Both the position numbers and the translations under genes were made by a program. A stretch of DNA of 64,000 nt, taken from positions 372,001 to 436,000 of the forward strand of contig NZ_RCTF01000001.1 in assembly GCF_003667445.1 (NCBI RefSeq). The letters are read 5' to 3'. The notes below the pieces were generated by a model, which searched no databases, was not told the DNA's origin, and saw only the letters and a program-made list of their open reading frames with translations. Origin of the DNA: Xanthobacter tagetidis (GTDB lineage Bacteria > Pseudomonadota > Alphaproteobacteria > Rhizobiales > Xanthobacteraceae). Numbering within the stretch: the first letter of the stretch is position 1; each line of letters starts with the position of its first letter. Below are positions 1 to 9,247 of this stretch, piece after piece.

Positions 1-916
<916 letters not shown>

Positions 917-959
917 GGCACGGCCTCCGTCACTCCAGTGCGCTCTCTCCGTCGGCTTT

Positions 960-975
960 TGTCTGATTACGGACA
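960..975. promoter_or_regulatory. Possible NifA upstream activator sequence (TGT-N10-ACA)
   Basis: TGT at 960-962 and ACA at 973-975 with exactly ten bases between match the NifA binding consensus. It lies 44-59 bases upstream of the nifA start, closer than a usual activator site, and no good -24/-12 promoter was found nearby. A chance match is possible. Confidence 0.3.
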
Positions 976-1001
976 CTTTGATTTAGATTTATTCGCATGT
1001 C

Positions 1002-1020
1002 GTGCTCATCGTGACAGCAC
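1002..1020. promoter_or_regulatory. Inverted repeat GTGCT-N9-AGCAC upstream of nifA
   Basis: The arms at 1002-1006 and 1016-1020 are perfect complements. The dyad lies two bases from a second dyad at 1023-1041. Such spaced dyads are typical protein-binding sites, but the protein is unknown. Confidence 0.35.
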
Positions 1021-1022
1021 GC

Positions 1023-1041
1023 AAGCCTATAAATTAGGCTT
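1023..1041. promoter_or_regulatory. Perfect 7-bp inverted repeat AAGCCTA-TAAAT-TAGGCTT upstream of nifA
   Basis: Arms 1023-1029 and 1035-1041 are exact reverse complements around five A/T bases. The dyad sits in an unusually AT-rich stretch (961-1070) about 107-125 bases upstream of the nifA start, a good distance for an activator or repressor site. It does not match FixK or NtrC boxes. The rest of the gap (1042-1392) holds no gene I can support. Confidence 0.4.
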
Positions 1042-1392
1042 ATATTGATATTGCTTGTTTATTTGGCTTAAGCGCCGCACGCAGCCGTCATAATGCCGCG
1101 CCTTCAACGGTTTGGCACGACGCCGCGGCCCCCGCGCGTACGACCAAGGTTGCAGAAGATTCGCCGGTGCGGCGGGAGGTGGCGTCGCGCCACCTCCCGC
1201 CTGCCCCCCCGGGCTTCCCTCCCCTTCCCCGCGCCGACGTGCGGGGAATTCGGCCCGCAACCGGTTGCGGAACGAGGGGATGGAGCAAGATCGGGGCCGC
1301 CTGGGCAGCCGCAACAACTCTATGATAAACAAAGATAATTCAGATCTACCGCAGGCACCGGCCCTGTCGGCATCGCGACAGGCGCGCGGCGA

Positions 1393-3756
1393 TCAGGCGA
1401 TCAGGGCGATGCGGGCCGCGAGGGTCTGCGGCCCTTCGGCGCGCAGGAAGGCCGAAACGTCCTCGGCCGGCATGGGCCGCGCGAACAGGTAGCCCTGCGC
1501 CAGCTCGCATCCCCGCGTCTTGAGAAAGCGGGCCTGGCCCACGGTCTCCACGCCTTCGGCCACAACCTGCATGCCGAGATTGCGCCCGAGCTCGATCACC
1601 GCGCAGACGATGGCCGTATCGAAGGCGTCCTGCTCGATGTCCTTCACGAAGCTCTGGTCGATCTTGATCGTGTCGATGGGCAGCTGCTTCAGGTGCGTGA
1701 AGCCGGCATAGCCGGTGCCGAAATCGTCGAGCGCGATGCGCACGCCGGCGCGGTACAGCTCGTCCAGGATCGGCGCCACGAAGTCCGAATTGCGCCCGAG
1801 GAACACCGTCTCCGTGATCTCCACGTCGAAATGGTGCGCCTCGACGCCGGCGGCGTGGAAGTGGCGCAGCAGCGACGTGCCCAGTTCGCGATGGGTGAAC
1901 TGGGCGGGCGAGACGTTGAGCGCCATCCGCCCGATGCCGTGGCCCGCCTCCAGCCAGCCGCGCACGTCCGCCGCCACGCGCCGCGCCATGCGCTCGCCGA
2001 TGGTGAAGGCCAGTTCGGCATCCTCCATGGCAAGGTTGAAGGCGGCGGGGGCGAGGACGGTCTGGGCGTCGCGCCGCCAGCGCACCAAAGCCTCGAAGCC
2101 GACCAGCCGGCCGGTATGGAGCGCGATCTTCGGCTGGTAGTAGGGCAGGATCTGGTCGTCGGCGAGCGCGGCGGCGATGTCGCGCGAGAGCGAGACGCGC
2201 TCGGAGACCGCGTGGCGCATGACCGTGCTGTAGACGACCGCGCGATTGCGGCCCTGCTGCTTGGCGGTGTAGAGCGCGAGATCGGCGTCCTTCATCAGCT
2301 CCGCCGGCGCCAGGTCGTGCTCCGGGCAGGCGGCGATGCCGACGCTGGCGCGGGTGGAGAGCTGGCGCCCCTCGTGCTGCACCGGCCGGCGCAGCTCGGA
2401 GATGATGGCCTGGGCAAGCCGCTGGCCGGCGGCAAGCGCCTCGCGGGCGCGCAGCAGAACCACGAACTCGTCGCCGCCGAAGCGCGCCAGCGTGGCACGC
2501 TCGCCCACCACGAGCGAGAGCCGGTGCGCGGTCTCCATGATGAGCACGTCGCCGGCGTCGTGGCCCAGCGTGTCGTTCACGTCCTTGAGGCCGTCGAGGT
2601 CAACCATCAGCAGGCAGACGCCCTGCTCCAGGCGGCGTTCGCGGAAGGCGCGCTCCAGATGCTCCTGGAAGGCGGCGCGGTTGGGCAGCCCGGTGAGGGC
2701 GTCGTGCGCCGCCGCGTGGCGCGCCTTCTGCTCGGCGGCGAGGCGCTCGGAAAGGTCGATCACCGCGGCGACGATGCAGGGCGTGCCCTCCATCTCGGTC
2801 AGCCGGGCGGCGAGCATCACGTCGCGCATGCTGCCGTCGGCGAGCCGGATGCGGGTCTCGAACCCGCTCAGCGAGCCTTCCGCCTCCAGGTGCCGCACCA
2901 GGCCCTCGCGCACGGCCGGATCGTCATAGACCCGCAGGATGCTGGTGCCCACATGCTCGCTCTGGGGCGCCCCATAGAAGCGTGCCGCGACGTCGTTGTA
3001 TCTCAGGATGCGCCCGTCCTTCAGCGTAGTGACCACGAGCGGCACCGGCACCGCCTGGAAGGTCTTTTCCAGGATGTTCTCGCTCTCGCTGAGGCGCGCA
3101 TTGGCGCGGCGCGCGGCCTGGATCGCCGCCCACTGGCGCCGATCGAGCCGGTTGGCACGCGAGACCATGAGGAGCAGCGCCCAGTTGAGCACCGCCAGCG
3201 CGAGGCAGAGCCCCACCGCGAGGCGCCAGCCCGCCGCCGGATCGATGTAGCCCGCGAGCATCAGCACGCTGGCGCCAACGCCGCCGATCAACGTCCAAAG
3301 GAAAGGCAGCGGCACCGTCAGGTAGAACACGGTGGGCAGGAGCAGCACCACGAACAGGGCCAGGTCGCTGCGCGAACTGACCAGCACGGCCACGCCGGCC
3401 GCCGTGACCCACTGCCAGAGCACGGAGATGAGATAGATGCCCCGGACGGTGACGGCGGTCTGCGCCAAGCCGAGGCACAGCAGCGAGACCGCGACGACCG
3501 CAAGGCGCGCGGGAACGGCGACGTAGAAATGGTCCGTGCCCGCAAAGCGCCAGTCGCTCAGCAGGAAGGCGGTGTTGAGCACGGCCGAGAGGGCGAACAG
3601 GAGGCGCGCATTGCGGCGGAAGTCCGCGAAGCGGTCGATGCGGAAGCGCCGCTCCAGCGCGGCATCGGCGAATTCGCCGCCCAGCGGCGTCAGCCTCGGC
3701 TCGCTCGCCGCCGGGCCGGCGTCGGCTTCTCGATGATCCCCCGCACCCCGTGTCAT
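1393..3756 (-). CDS. Membrane PAS-GGDEF-EAL cyclic-di-GMP enzyme
   Basis: A 787-residue bifunctional cyclic-di-GMP protein. Several hydrophobic segments occupy about residues 48-205, followed by a PAS domain (about 228-345), a GGDEF domain with intact RFGGDEF near 426-432, and an EAL domain starting FEALVRW near residue 555. The EAL domain also keeps EITET, DDFGTGY and the VVAEGVE motif, so both synthesis and hydrolysis look possible on sequence. The RxxD inhibitory site expected just before GGDEF is not present (RATL there). It is a lone minus-strand gene between nifA and hslO. Whether it makes or degrades the messenger cannot be decided from sequence. Confidence 0.9.
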   Translation of the reverse strand: MTRGAGDHREADAGPAASEPRLTPLGGEFADAALERRFRIDRFADFRRNARLLFALSAVLNTAFLLSDWRFAGTDHFYVAVPARLAVVAVSLLCLGLAQTAVTVRGIYLISVLWQWVTAAGVAVLVSSRSDLALFVVLLLPTVFYLTVPLPFLWTLIGGVGASVLMLAGYIDPAAGWRLAVGLCLALAVLNWALLLMVSRANRLDRRQWAAIQAARRANARLSESENILEKTFQAVPVPLVVTTLKDGRILRYNDVAARFYGAPQSEHVGTSILRVYDDPAVREGLVRHLEAEGSLSGFETRIRLADGSMRDVMLAARLTEMEGTPCIVAAVIDLSERLAAEQKARHAAAHDALTGLPNRAAFQEHLERAFRERRLEQGVCLLMVDLDGLKDVNDTLGHDAGDVLIMETAHRLSLVVGERATLARFGGDEFVVLLRAREALAAGQRLAQAIISELRRPVQHEGRQLSTRASVGIAACPEHDLAPAELMKDADLALYTAKQQGRNRAVVYSTVMRHAVSERVSLSRDIAAALADDQILPYYQPKIALHTGRLVGFEALVRWRRDAQTVLAPAAFNLAMEDAELAFTIGERMARRVAADVRGWLEAGHGIGRMALNVSPAQFTHRELGTSLLRHFHAAGVEAHHFDVEITETVFLGRNSDFVAPILDELYRAGVRIALDDFGTGYAGFTHLKQLPIDTIKIDQSFVKDIEQDAFDTAIVCAVIELGRNLGMQVVAEGVETVGQARFLKTRGCELAQGYLFARPMPAEDVSAFLRAEGPQTLAARIALIA

Positions 3757-3923
3757 CGATCTCCCTACCCCTCGCGCGGCGAAGCAGCGCGAATGGTGCC
3801 TTCTGACCGGCCCTGGCGCCAGCGGGATTTGCTTACCGGACCAAGGGATACCCGGAAGGACCGCGCGCGGCGCCGCGGCAGGTCAGGCCGTGGTATTCCT
3901 CGCTCGATGCCCGCGCGTCCGGC

Positions 3924-4919
3924 TCAGGCCTGCGTCCCGCCCAGCACCTCTTCGGCGGCAAAGCGGTAGACGCGGCCGCAGAACTCGCAGGTGACGGTCA
4001 CCTTGCCGTCGTCCTGGATCATGTCGCGCCGCTCGTCGCGGGTGAAGGAGGCGAGCACGCCTGAGACCCGCTCGCGCGAACAGGAGCAATGGGCGGAAAT
4101 CGCGAGGGTGTCGAACACGCGCACCCCGCGCTCGTGGAACAGGCGATAGAGCAGGCGCTCGCTGGAGAGATCGCGGTCGATCAGCTCCACGTCCTCCACC
4201 GTGCCCACGAGGGAGCGGGCCTCCACCCAGGCGTCGTCCTCGGCCAGCTCATGGGGCTCGGCCCCTTCCGGAGCGTCACCGCCCGGCAGGTCGGCCATGC
4301 GGGCGCGGCTTGCGTCCTGCGGCAGGAACTGGGCGATCAGCCCGCCCGCGCGCCAGGACGAGGCGGCGCCGCCGGGGCGCACCTCCTCGCCCACGGCGAG
4401 GCGCACCCGGGTGGGGATCTGCTCGGACTGCATGAAGTATTCGTGCGCCGCCGCCTCCAGGCCCGAGCCGTCCAGCGCCACCACGCCCTGGTAGCGGTTG
4501 GCCGAGAGGCCCTGGTCGATGGTCATGGCGAGGTGGCCCTTGCCGAGCAGCGCCGCGGGCGAGGTGGCGTTGCGGGTCTCGGCCTCGGCGAGCGCCTCCT
4601 TGTCGAAGCGGGCATAGGCCCGGATCTTGTCCGGGCTCACGAAGTCCGCGACCACCATGTCCACCGGCCCGTCGGTCTGGGTCTGGAGGATGAAGCGGCC
4701 CTCGAACTTCAGCGACGAGCCGAGCAGCACGGCGAGCGCCACCGCCTCGCCCACCACGCGCTTCACCGCCGGGGGATAGTCGTGATGCGCCAGCACCGCG
4801 TCCAGCGTGGGGCCGAGCCGCACGGCGCGGCCGCGCAGATCGAGCGCGTCCACCTGAAACGGGGTGATGATGTCGTCCGTTGCCACGCCCGAGGCGTCCC
4901 GGGACCGCTCAGCACCCAT
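3924..4919 (-). CDS. hslO: Hsp33 redox-regulated chaperonin
   Basis: Hsp33 is a cytoplasmic holdase chaperone activated by oxidation, through release of zinc from four cysteines near its C-terminus. The 331-residue protein has the N-terminal Hsp33 fold (ITPFQVDALDLRGR near residue 18) and the C-terminal zinc-type cysteines CSCS and CEFC. It lies 43 bases downstream of argF on the same strand and is probably the last gene of the argD-argF-hslO transcript, an arrangement common in Hyphomicrobiales. Its length is slightly above the E. coli protein because of a longer central region. Confidence 0.93.
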   Translation of the reverse strand: MGAERSRDASGVATDDIITPFQVDALDLRGRAVRLGPTLDAVLAHHDYPPAVKRVVGEAVALAVLLGSSLKFEGRFILQTQTDGPVDMVVADFVSPDKIRAYARFDKEALAEAETRNATSPAALLGKGHLAMTIDQGLSANRYQGVVALDGSGLEAAAHEYFMQSEQIPTRVRLAVGEEVRPGGAASSWRAGGLIAQFLPQDASRARMADLPGGDAPEGAEPHELAEDDAWVEARSLVGTVEDVELIDRDLSSERLLYRLFHERGVRVFDTLAISAHCSCSRERVSGVLASFTRDERRDMIQDDGKVTVTCEFCGRVYRFAAEEVLGGTQA

Positions 4920-4962
4920 GATGAGACCTCACCCGCCGCTTTTTCCGCGGCTTTCCCGCAGC

Positions 4963-5970
4963 TTACCTGCCGGCCGCGTCGAAGCACCAGGCCAGGATGC
5001 CCTTCTGCGCGTGCAGCCGATTCTCGGCCTCATCGAACACCACGGACTGCGGCCCGTCCATCACTTCGTCGGTCACTTCCTCGCCGCGGTGGGCCGGCAG
5101 GCAGTGCATGAAGATGGCGTCCTTGCGCGCGCGCGCCATCAGCGCGGCGTTGACCTGGTAGGGCTTCAGCAGATTGTGGCGCAGCCGCTCGGCCTCCTCG
5201 TCGCCCATGGAGACCCAGGTGTCGGTGAGGACGCAGTCGACCCCCTCCACCGCTTCCTCGGGGTCGCGCATGAAGGTGACCTTGGCCTTGGTGCGCTTGA
5301 CGAAATCCCGGATCGCCGGGCTCGGCGGCAGCTCCTTGGGGGTCGCCACCTTCATGGCGAAGTCGAACCGCTCGGCGGCGTGGATCCAGGAGGCAAGAAC
5401 GTTGTTGAAATCGCCGGTCCAGGCGACCTGCCGGCCCGTGATGGGGCCGCGGTGCTCCTCGAAGGTCATCACGTCCGCCATCACCTGGCAGGGATGCGAC
5501 AGGCGCGTGAGACCGTTGATGACCGGCACGGTGGCGTATTCCGCCAGTTCCATCAGGTCGCCATGCTCCAGGATGCGGATCATGATGGCGTCGACGAAGC
5601 GCGAGAGCACGCGGGCGGTGTCGGCGATGGATTCGCCGCGCCCGAGCTGCATCTCCTGGCCGGTGAGCATGATCGTCTCGCCACCGAGCTGGCGCATGGC
5701 GAGGTCGAACGACACGCGGGTCCGGGTGGAGGGCTTGTCGAACACCATGGCGAGCGACTTGCCGGCAAGCGGGCGTGCCTCGTCGCCGGCGCGGCGCCGC
5801 GCCTTCAGGTCCTTGGACAGTTCCAGCACCCGGCGCAGCTCGCCCGCCGGGATGTCCGACAAATCGAGGAAGTGGCGCGCGCCACCCGGCAAGGCGGCCG
5901 CCTTGCCGTTGGCCCCGGCGTGCCCATTGGCCTTGCCGCCCGCCGCCTTGGTCTTTCCGCCTGCCTTCAT
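4963..5970 (-). CDS. argF: Ornithine carbamoyltransferase
   Basis: Converts ornithine and carbamoyl phosphate to citrulline in arginine synthesis. The 335-residue protein carries the carbamoyl-phosphate motif STRTR (in [10 protein letters not shown]), HPCQ (in [11 protein letters not shown]) and the ornithine-side HCLPAHRG motif. The ATG at 5970 overlaps the argD stop as ATGA, indicating translational coupling. The first roughly 30 residues are a Lys/Gly/Ala-rich extension not needed for the fold. The same frame stays open upstream through argD in a different phase, but that longer frame is a shadow. Confidence 0.95.
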   Translation of the reverse strand: MKAGGKTKAAGGKANGHAGANGKAAALPGGARHFLDLSDIPAGELRRVLELSKDLKARRRAGDEARPLAGKSLAMVFDKPSTRTRVSFDLAMRQLGGETIMLTGQEMQLGRGESIADTARVLSRFVDAIMIRILEHGDLMELAEYATVPVINGLTRLSHPCQVMADVMTFEEHRGPITGRQVAWTGDFNNVLASWIHAAERFDFAMKVATPKELPPSPAIRDFVKRTKAKVTFMRDPEEAVEGVDCVLTDTWVSMGDEEAERLRHNLLKPYQVNAALMARARKDAIFMHCLPAHRGEEVTDEVMDGPQSVVFDEAENRLHAQKGILAWCFDAAGR

Positions 5971-7169
5971 TCCGCCGCCCCCCTGGTCGGAGCGAAGCTC
6001 TTCTCGAGACGGACGCAGGCAGCCTCGATCTTGTCGGCGGCCAGCATCGCCTCCTCCTCGCTCACATTGAGCGGAGGCAAGAGACGGACCACGTTGTCGC
6101 CCGCGCCGGGCGCGAGCAGCCCCTCCTGGCGCAGCGCCACCACGAGGTCGCCGGCCGGCACGTTGGCCTTGAGGCCCATGAGCAGGCCCTCGCCGCGCAC
6201 CTCGGCGATGATCGCCGGGTGGCGGTCCTTGATCTCGGCGAGGCGCTGGTTGAAGCGCCCGGCCACCTGGTTCACGTGGTCGAGGAAGCCCTCGGCCAGC
6301 ACATGGTCGAGCACCGCATTGCCCACCGCCATCGCGAGCGGGTTGCCGCCATAGGTGGAGCCGTGGGTGCCGAGCGTCATGCCCTTGGCCGCCTCCTCGG
6401 TGGCGAGGCACGCGCCGAGCGGGAAGCCGCCGCCGATGCCCTTGGCCACCGCCATGATGTCGGGCGTGATGCCGGCCCATTCGTGGGCGAACAGGCGGCC
6501 GGTGCGGCCCATGCCGGACTGCACCTCGTCGAGCACCAGCAGCAAACCGTGCTCGTCGCAGATCGCGCGCAGGCCCTTGAGGAAGGCGTGCGCGGGCACC
6601 CGCACGCCGCCCTCGCCCTGCACCGGCTCCACCAGGACGGCGCCGGTCTGCGGCGTGATCGCCGCGCGCACCGCGTCGAGGTCGCCGAACGGCACCTGGT
6701 CGAAGCCCGGCAGGTCCGGCCCGAAGCCTTCCAGATACTTGGCGCTGCCGCCGGCGGCGAGCGTCGCCAGCGTGCGGCCGTGGAAGGCGCCCTCGAACGT
6801 GATGATGCGGTTCTTCTCGGGGTGGCCCGAAGCGTACTGGTACTTGCGCGCCATCTTGATGGCGCACTCCAGCGCCTCGGCGCCGGAATTGGTGAAGAAC
6901 ACCGTGTCGGCGAAGGTGGCCGCGCGCAGCCGCTCGGCCAGCCGCTCCCCGCCGGGGATGCGGAACAGGTTCGAGACGTGCCACAGCTTGCCCGCCTGCT
7001 CGGTGAGCGCGGCCGCAAGGCCGGGATGGGCATGGCCGAGGATGTTCACCGCGATGCCGGCGGTGAAGTCGAGAAAACGTCGCCCGTCCGTCGTGACGAG
7101 CCACGAGCCCTCTCCCCGTTCGAAATCGAGGTCGATGCGCGCATAGGTCGGCAGGACGGCGGGGATCAC
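5967..7169 (-). CDS. argD: Acetylornithine/succinyldiaminopimelate aminotransferase
   Basis: A PLP-dependent class III aminotransferase that makes acetylornithine in the arginine pathway. The PLP lysine lies in the AVAKGIGGG segment, and the family motif [14 protein letters not shown] is intact. I chose the GTG at 7169, giving 400 residues starting (V)[13 protein letters not shown], because homologues begin here and GGAGGA precedes it at short spacing. A longer frame to 7265 adds 32 residues without family similarity. It overlaps argF by four bases. The upstream region carries a strong hairpin plus T-run in this orientation, so the operon may be attenuated. Confidence 0.93.
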   Translation of the reverse strand: MIPAVLPTYARIDLDFERGEGSWLVTTDGRRFLDFTAGIAVNILGHAHPGLAAALTEQAGKLWHVSNLFRIPGGERLAERLRAATFADTVFFTNSGAEALECAIKMARKYQYASGHPEKNRIITFEGAFHGRTLATLAAGGSAKYLEGFGPDLPGFDQVPFGDLDAVRAAITPQTGAVLVEPVQGEGGVRVPAHAFLKGLRAICDEHGLLLVLDEVQSGMGRTGRLFAHEWAGITPDIMAVAKGIGGGFPLGACLATEEAAKGMTLGTHGSTYGGNPLAMAVGNAVLDHVLAEGFLDHVNQVAGRFNQRLAEIKDRHPAIIAEVRGEGLLMGLKANVPAGDLVVALRQEGLLAPGAGDNVVRLLPPLNVSEEEAMLAADKIEAACVRLEKSFAPTRGAAE

Positions 7170-7292
7170 GACTTCCTCCAGTGCGGGGCTTGCCCGCCCG
7201 CTTGCGCCTCGAACACCGGCGGCCATCCTGACCGGCCGCAGTCGAGGCCCTCCCGGGCAAAGCATTCCCTGAGCCGGCTCGCAGGTGGCCGG

Positions 7293-7326
7293 AAATTAAA
7301 AAGGGCCGCCCAAGCGGGGGCGGCCC
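7293..7326 (-). terminator. Rho-independent terminator in the argD leader region
   Basis: A perfect 9-bp stem (GGGCCGCCC at 7303-7311 with GGGCGGCCC at 7318-7326) closes a 6-base loop. Read on the minus strand it is followed by TTTTTAATTT (7302-7293). No upstream minus-strand gene exists, so it terminates either an argD leader or a small RNA. It lies 124 bases before the argD start. Confidence 0.75.
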
Positions 7327-7500
7327 GACAATTTTCTCAATACTAATGATCGCGCGCGCGAGGTCAACATCGCCGCCGGCCCCCGCAACGGCCGCGGGAG
7401 GGGGCGCAAAGCGGACGCGATCCACAGAAAGGTGAGTCCCGCGTGCAACGACCTGGGGAAAACGGGCCGGGCACCGAATCAGGAGTCTGTCGCCCGGCGC
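7293..7500 (-). ncRNA. Candidate terminated leader RNA or small RNA upstream of argDF
   Basis: A minus-strand TACAAT (7512-7507) is a good -10 element, though no clear -35 is seen. From a start near 7500, about 200 bases later the transcript would reach the strong terminator at 7326-7293. Within it there is a 7-bp stem near its start (GCCGGGC pairing with GCCCGGC around a 19-base loop) and a 24-codon open frame (7370-7296) with five arginine codons that ends inside the T-run. This fits an arginine-responsive attenuator or an independent sRNA. No Rfam family was recognised. Confidence 0.4.
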
Positions 7501-7617
7501 GTGCATATTGTAGGTTAATTTTTAGTTGGCCACGACATATCGTGCGCCACTCTTCCTCGGGACGGTAATTGTGGCCGACTCCCGCGCGATCCTGCGCGGG
7601 GGCTCGCGGGAGGAGTC
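7434..7617. promoter_or_regulatory. Cluster of five GANTC (CcrM methylation) sites between argD and gcrA
   Basis: GANTC occurs at 7434-7438, 7476-7480, 7483-7487, 7577-7581 and 7613-7617. In alphaproteobacteria these are CcrM methylation targets, and GcrA activates promoters carrying methylated GANTC. The cluster lies in the gap that would contain both the gcrA promoter and the argD leader promoter. Confidence 0.6.
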
Positions 7618-7708
7618 CGGCTTTTCCGGGCGGCGTGGCGGCGCCGCGGCACAGCGTCCGGCGCCCTGTTTCCGGCGCCACCCAAGATGCGGCAGAAGGA
7701 GACGAGCC

Positions 7709-8230
7709 ATGAGCTGGACCGACGAACGCGTCGAGCTTTTGAAGAAGCTTTGGGGCGATGGCCTGTCCGCGAGCCAGATCGCGGGAGAACTGGGCGAAGT
7801 GACCCGCAATGCGGTGATCGGCAAGGTGCACCGTCTCGGCCTGTCGGGCCGGGCCAAGACCGCGCCCACGGCGGCACGGCCGCGCAAGCCGATGCGCGAG
7901 GCGGAACCGCGTCGCGACGAGCGCCCGCAGCGGCCCATGACTCACGGAAACACGGCGCTGGCGCCCAGTCTGGAGCAGATGGTGCAGGAGGCCCCGGCCC
8001 CGGCGCCCCAGTCGGCCGACAACGTCGTGCCCATGGGCCAGCGCTGCACCATCATGAACCTGACCGAGAGCACCTGCCGCTGGCCCATGGGCGAGCCGGG
8101 CACGGACGGCTTCTATTTCTGCGGCGGCAAGACCAAGCAGGGCCTGCCCTATTGCGCCCACCACGCGCGCATCGCCTACCAGCCGGTGCAGGACCGCCGG
8201 CGCGACCGGCGCCTCGCTTATCTCGCCTGA
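7709..8230 (+). CDS. gcrA: GcrA cell-cycle transcription regulator
   Basis: GcrA binds sigma-70 RNA polymerase and activates promoters with CcrM-methylated GANTC sites in alphaproteobacteria. The 173-residue protein starts with the typical MSWTDERVELLKKLW and an HTH segment (ASQIAGELG...NAVIGKVHRLGLSGR, about residues 20-51). A variable linker follows, then the conserved C-terminal Cys/His region (CRWPMGE, FYFCGGK, YCAHHARIAY). AAGGAG precedes the ATG at 7709; a longer in-frame upstream extension has no family similarity. The upstream GANTC cluster suggests methylation-linked control of this gene or of the opposite argD leader. Confidence 0.95.
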   Translation: MSWTDERVELLKKLWGDGLSASQIAGELGEVTRNAVIGKVHRLGLSGRAKTAPTAARPRKPMREAEPRRDERPQRPMTHGNTALAPSLEQMVQEAPAPAPQSADNVVPMGQRCTIMNLTESTCRWPMGEPGTDGFYFCGGKTKQGLPYCAHHARIAYQPVQDRRRDRRLAYLA

Positions 8231-8290
8231 GCGGGGGCGCCTGAGCGGGGGCGCCTGCCTGCGCCGCGCGCTTCGGCCGGCAGCCACACG

Positions 8291-8312
8291 GTCCCGGGCC
8301 AAGCCCCGGGAC
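8291..8312. repeat. Hairpin GTCCCGGG-N6-CCCGGGAC between convergent gcrA and pmtA
   Basis: A perfect 8-bp stem at 8291-8298 and 8305-8312 with a 6-base loop and no T-run. It sits in the convergent gap (8231-8495), where it may help stop transcription from both sides. I see no gene in the rest of this gap. Confidence 0.4.
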
Positions 8313-8495
8313 GGGGCGGGATGTGTTGAGAATCCTGCCGCTCGGGACGCATCGCCCGAAAGCGATAGCCGTGCGGCGATCCGGGCGCGGGGCAGAGGGG
8401 CTTCCGCGCTCCCGTCCCGGCGGCCCGTCGACAGCGCTTCGGAGGGCGACAATCGGCTGGGACAGGGACGCAGCAGCGCCCCCGGTGCCGCGCCT

Positions 8496-9143
8496 TCAGT
8501 CCATCGCCTTGCGGCGGATGCGCACCAGCTTGAAGAAGCCGACCGGGAACACCGGGCTCATCTCCACCACTTCCATATCGGGGTGGCGCGCGGCCCAGGC
8601 TCTCAGGCGGCCGGCCTTGAAGGCGATGCTCCAGCCCACCCGCTTCACCAGCGGCGCCAGCGCCTGCTCGATGTGCATGGCCGGGCCGTCGTCGGCGCCG
8701 AGCTTGGAGGCGATGACGATCTCGCCGCCCGGCTTCAGCACGCGGCGCATCTCGTCGAGCGCGCCCTCCGGGTCCGGCACGAGAGTGATCACGAAGGGCA
8801 CGGTGACGGCGTCGAAGGTGGCGTCGGCGAAGCCGAGGCGGCAGGCGTCCATGGCGGCCAGAAGGCCCACCTGGTCGAGCCCGCGCGTGACCTTCTTCTC
8901 CACTGCCTTCTGAAGCATCTCGAACGACAGGTCGATGCCGCTGACGCACGTGCCCTTGGGATAATAAGGAAGAACCAGGCCGGTGCCGACGCCCACTTCC
9001 AGGATCTGCGGGCCGCAGGTGGCGGCCGCGCGCGCGGCCTTGCGCTGGGCGTCCGCCAGCAGCTTCACATAGACCTTGTCGTAGATCGGCGCCCATTTGG
9101 CATAGGCGCGCTTCTGGCCTTCGAGATCGTACTGGACCGCCAT
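8496..9143 (-). CDS. pmtA: SAM-dependent methyltransferase, probably phosphatidylethanolamine N-methyltransferase
   Basis: A 215-residue class I methyltransferase with the SAM-binding motif ILEVGVGTGLVLPYYP (about residues 47-62), a second motif VSGIDLSFEML, and a post-motif LKPGGEIVIASK. The N-terminus (YAKWAPIYDKVY) and overall length match alphaproteobacterial PmtA, which methylates phosphatidylethanolamine to phosphatidylcholine at the membrane. It lies 104 bases downstream of mnmA on the same strand. A UbiE/MenG-like quinone methyltransferase is the main alternative; substrate cannot be read from sequence. Confidence 0.72.
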   Translation of the reverse strand: MAVQYDLEGQKRAYAKWAPIYDKVYVKLLADAQRKAARAAATCGPQILEVGVGTGLVLPYYPKGTCVSGIDLSFEMLQKAVEKKVTRGLDQVGLLAAMDACRLGFADATFDAVTVPFVITLVPDPEGALDEMRRVLKPGGEIVIASKLGADDGPAMHIEQALAPLVKRVGWSIAFKAGRLRAWAARHPDMEVVEMSPVFPVGFFKLVRIRRKAMD

Positions 9144-9247
9144 CCCCCACCCCTCTCACGCCATCCAAAAGCCGGCCCACCCAGGCCGGCCTTCGGCCCC
9201 GAGCCGCCCTCCCGGACCGGCATCAGGCCCAGCCTTCAGGCCCGATC

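Noticed and set aside
920..938. GG-N10-GC spacing upstream of nifA as a sigma-54 promoter
   Set aside because: The flanking bases fit TGGCAC/TTGC poorly, and the start would fall within the start codon region.
1027..1332. 101-residue minus-strand frame in the nifA upstream gap
   Set aside because: Arg/Pro/Gly-rich composition, no SD and no recognisable domain.
7293..7500. 6S or signal recognition particle RNA as the identity of the argD leader candidate
   Set aside because: No closing 5'-3' stem with a central bubble and no conserved SRP loop motif could be seen.
4963..7506. Very long frame joining argF with upstream sequence
   Set aside because: Its N-terminal part is antisense-like and out of frame with argD; argF begins at 5970 by the ATGA overlap.
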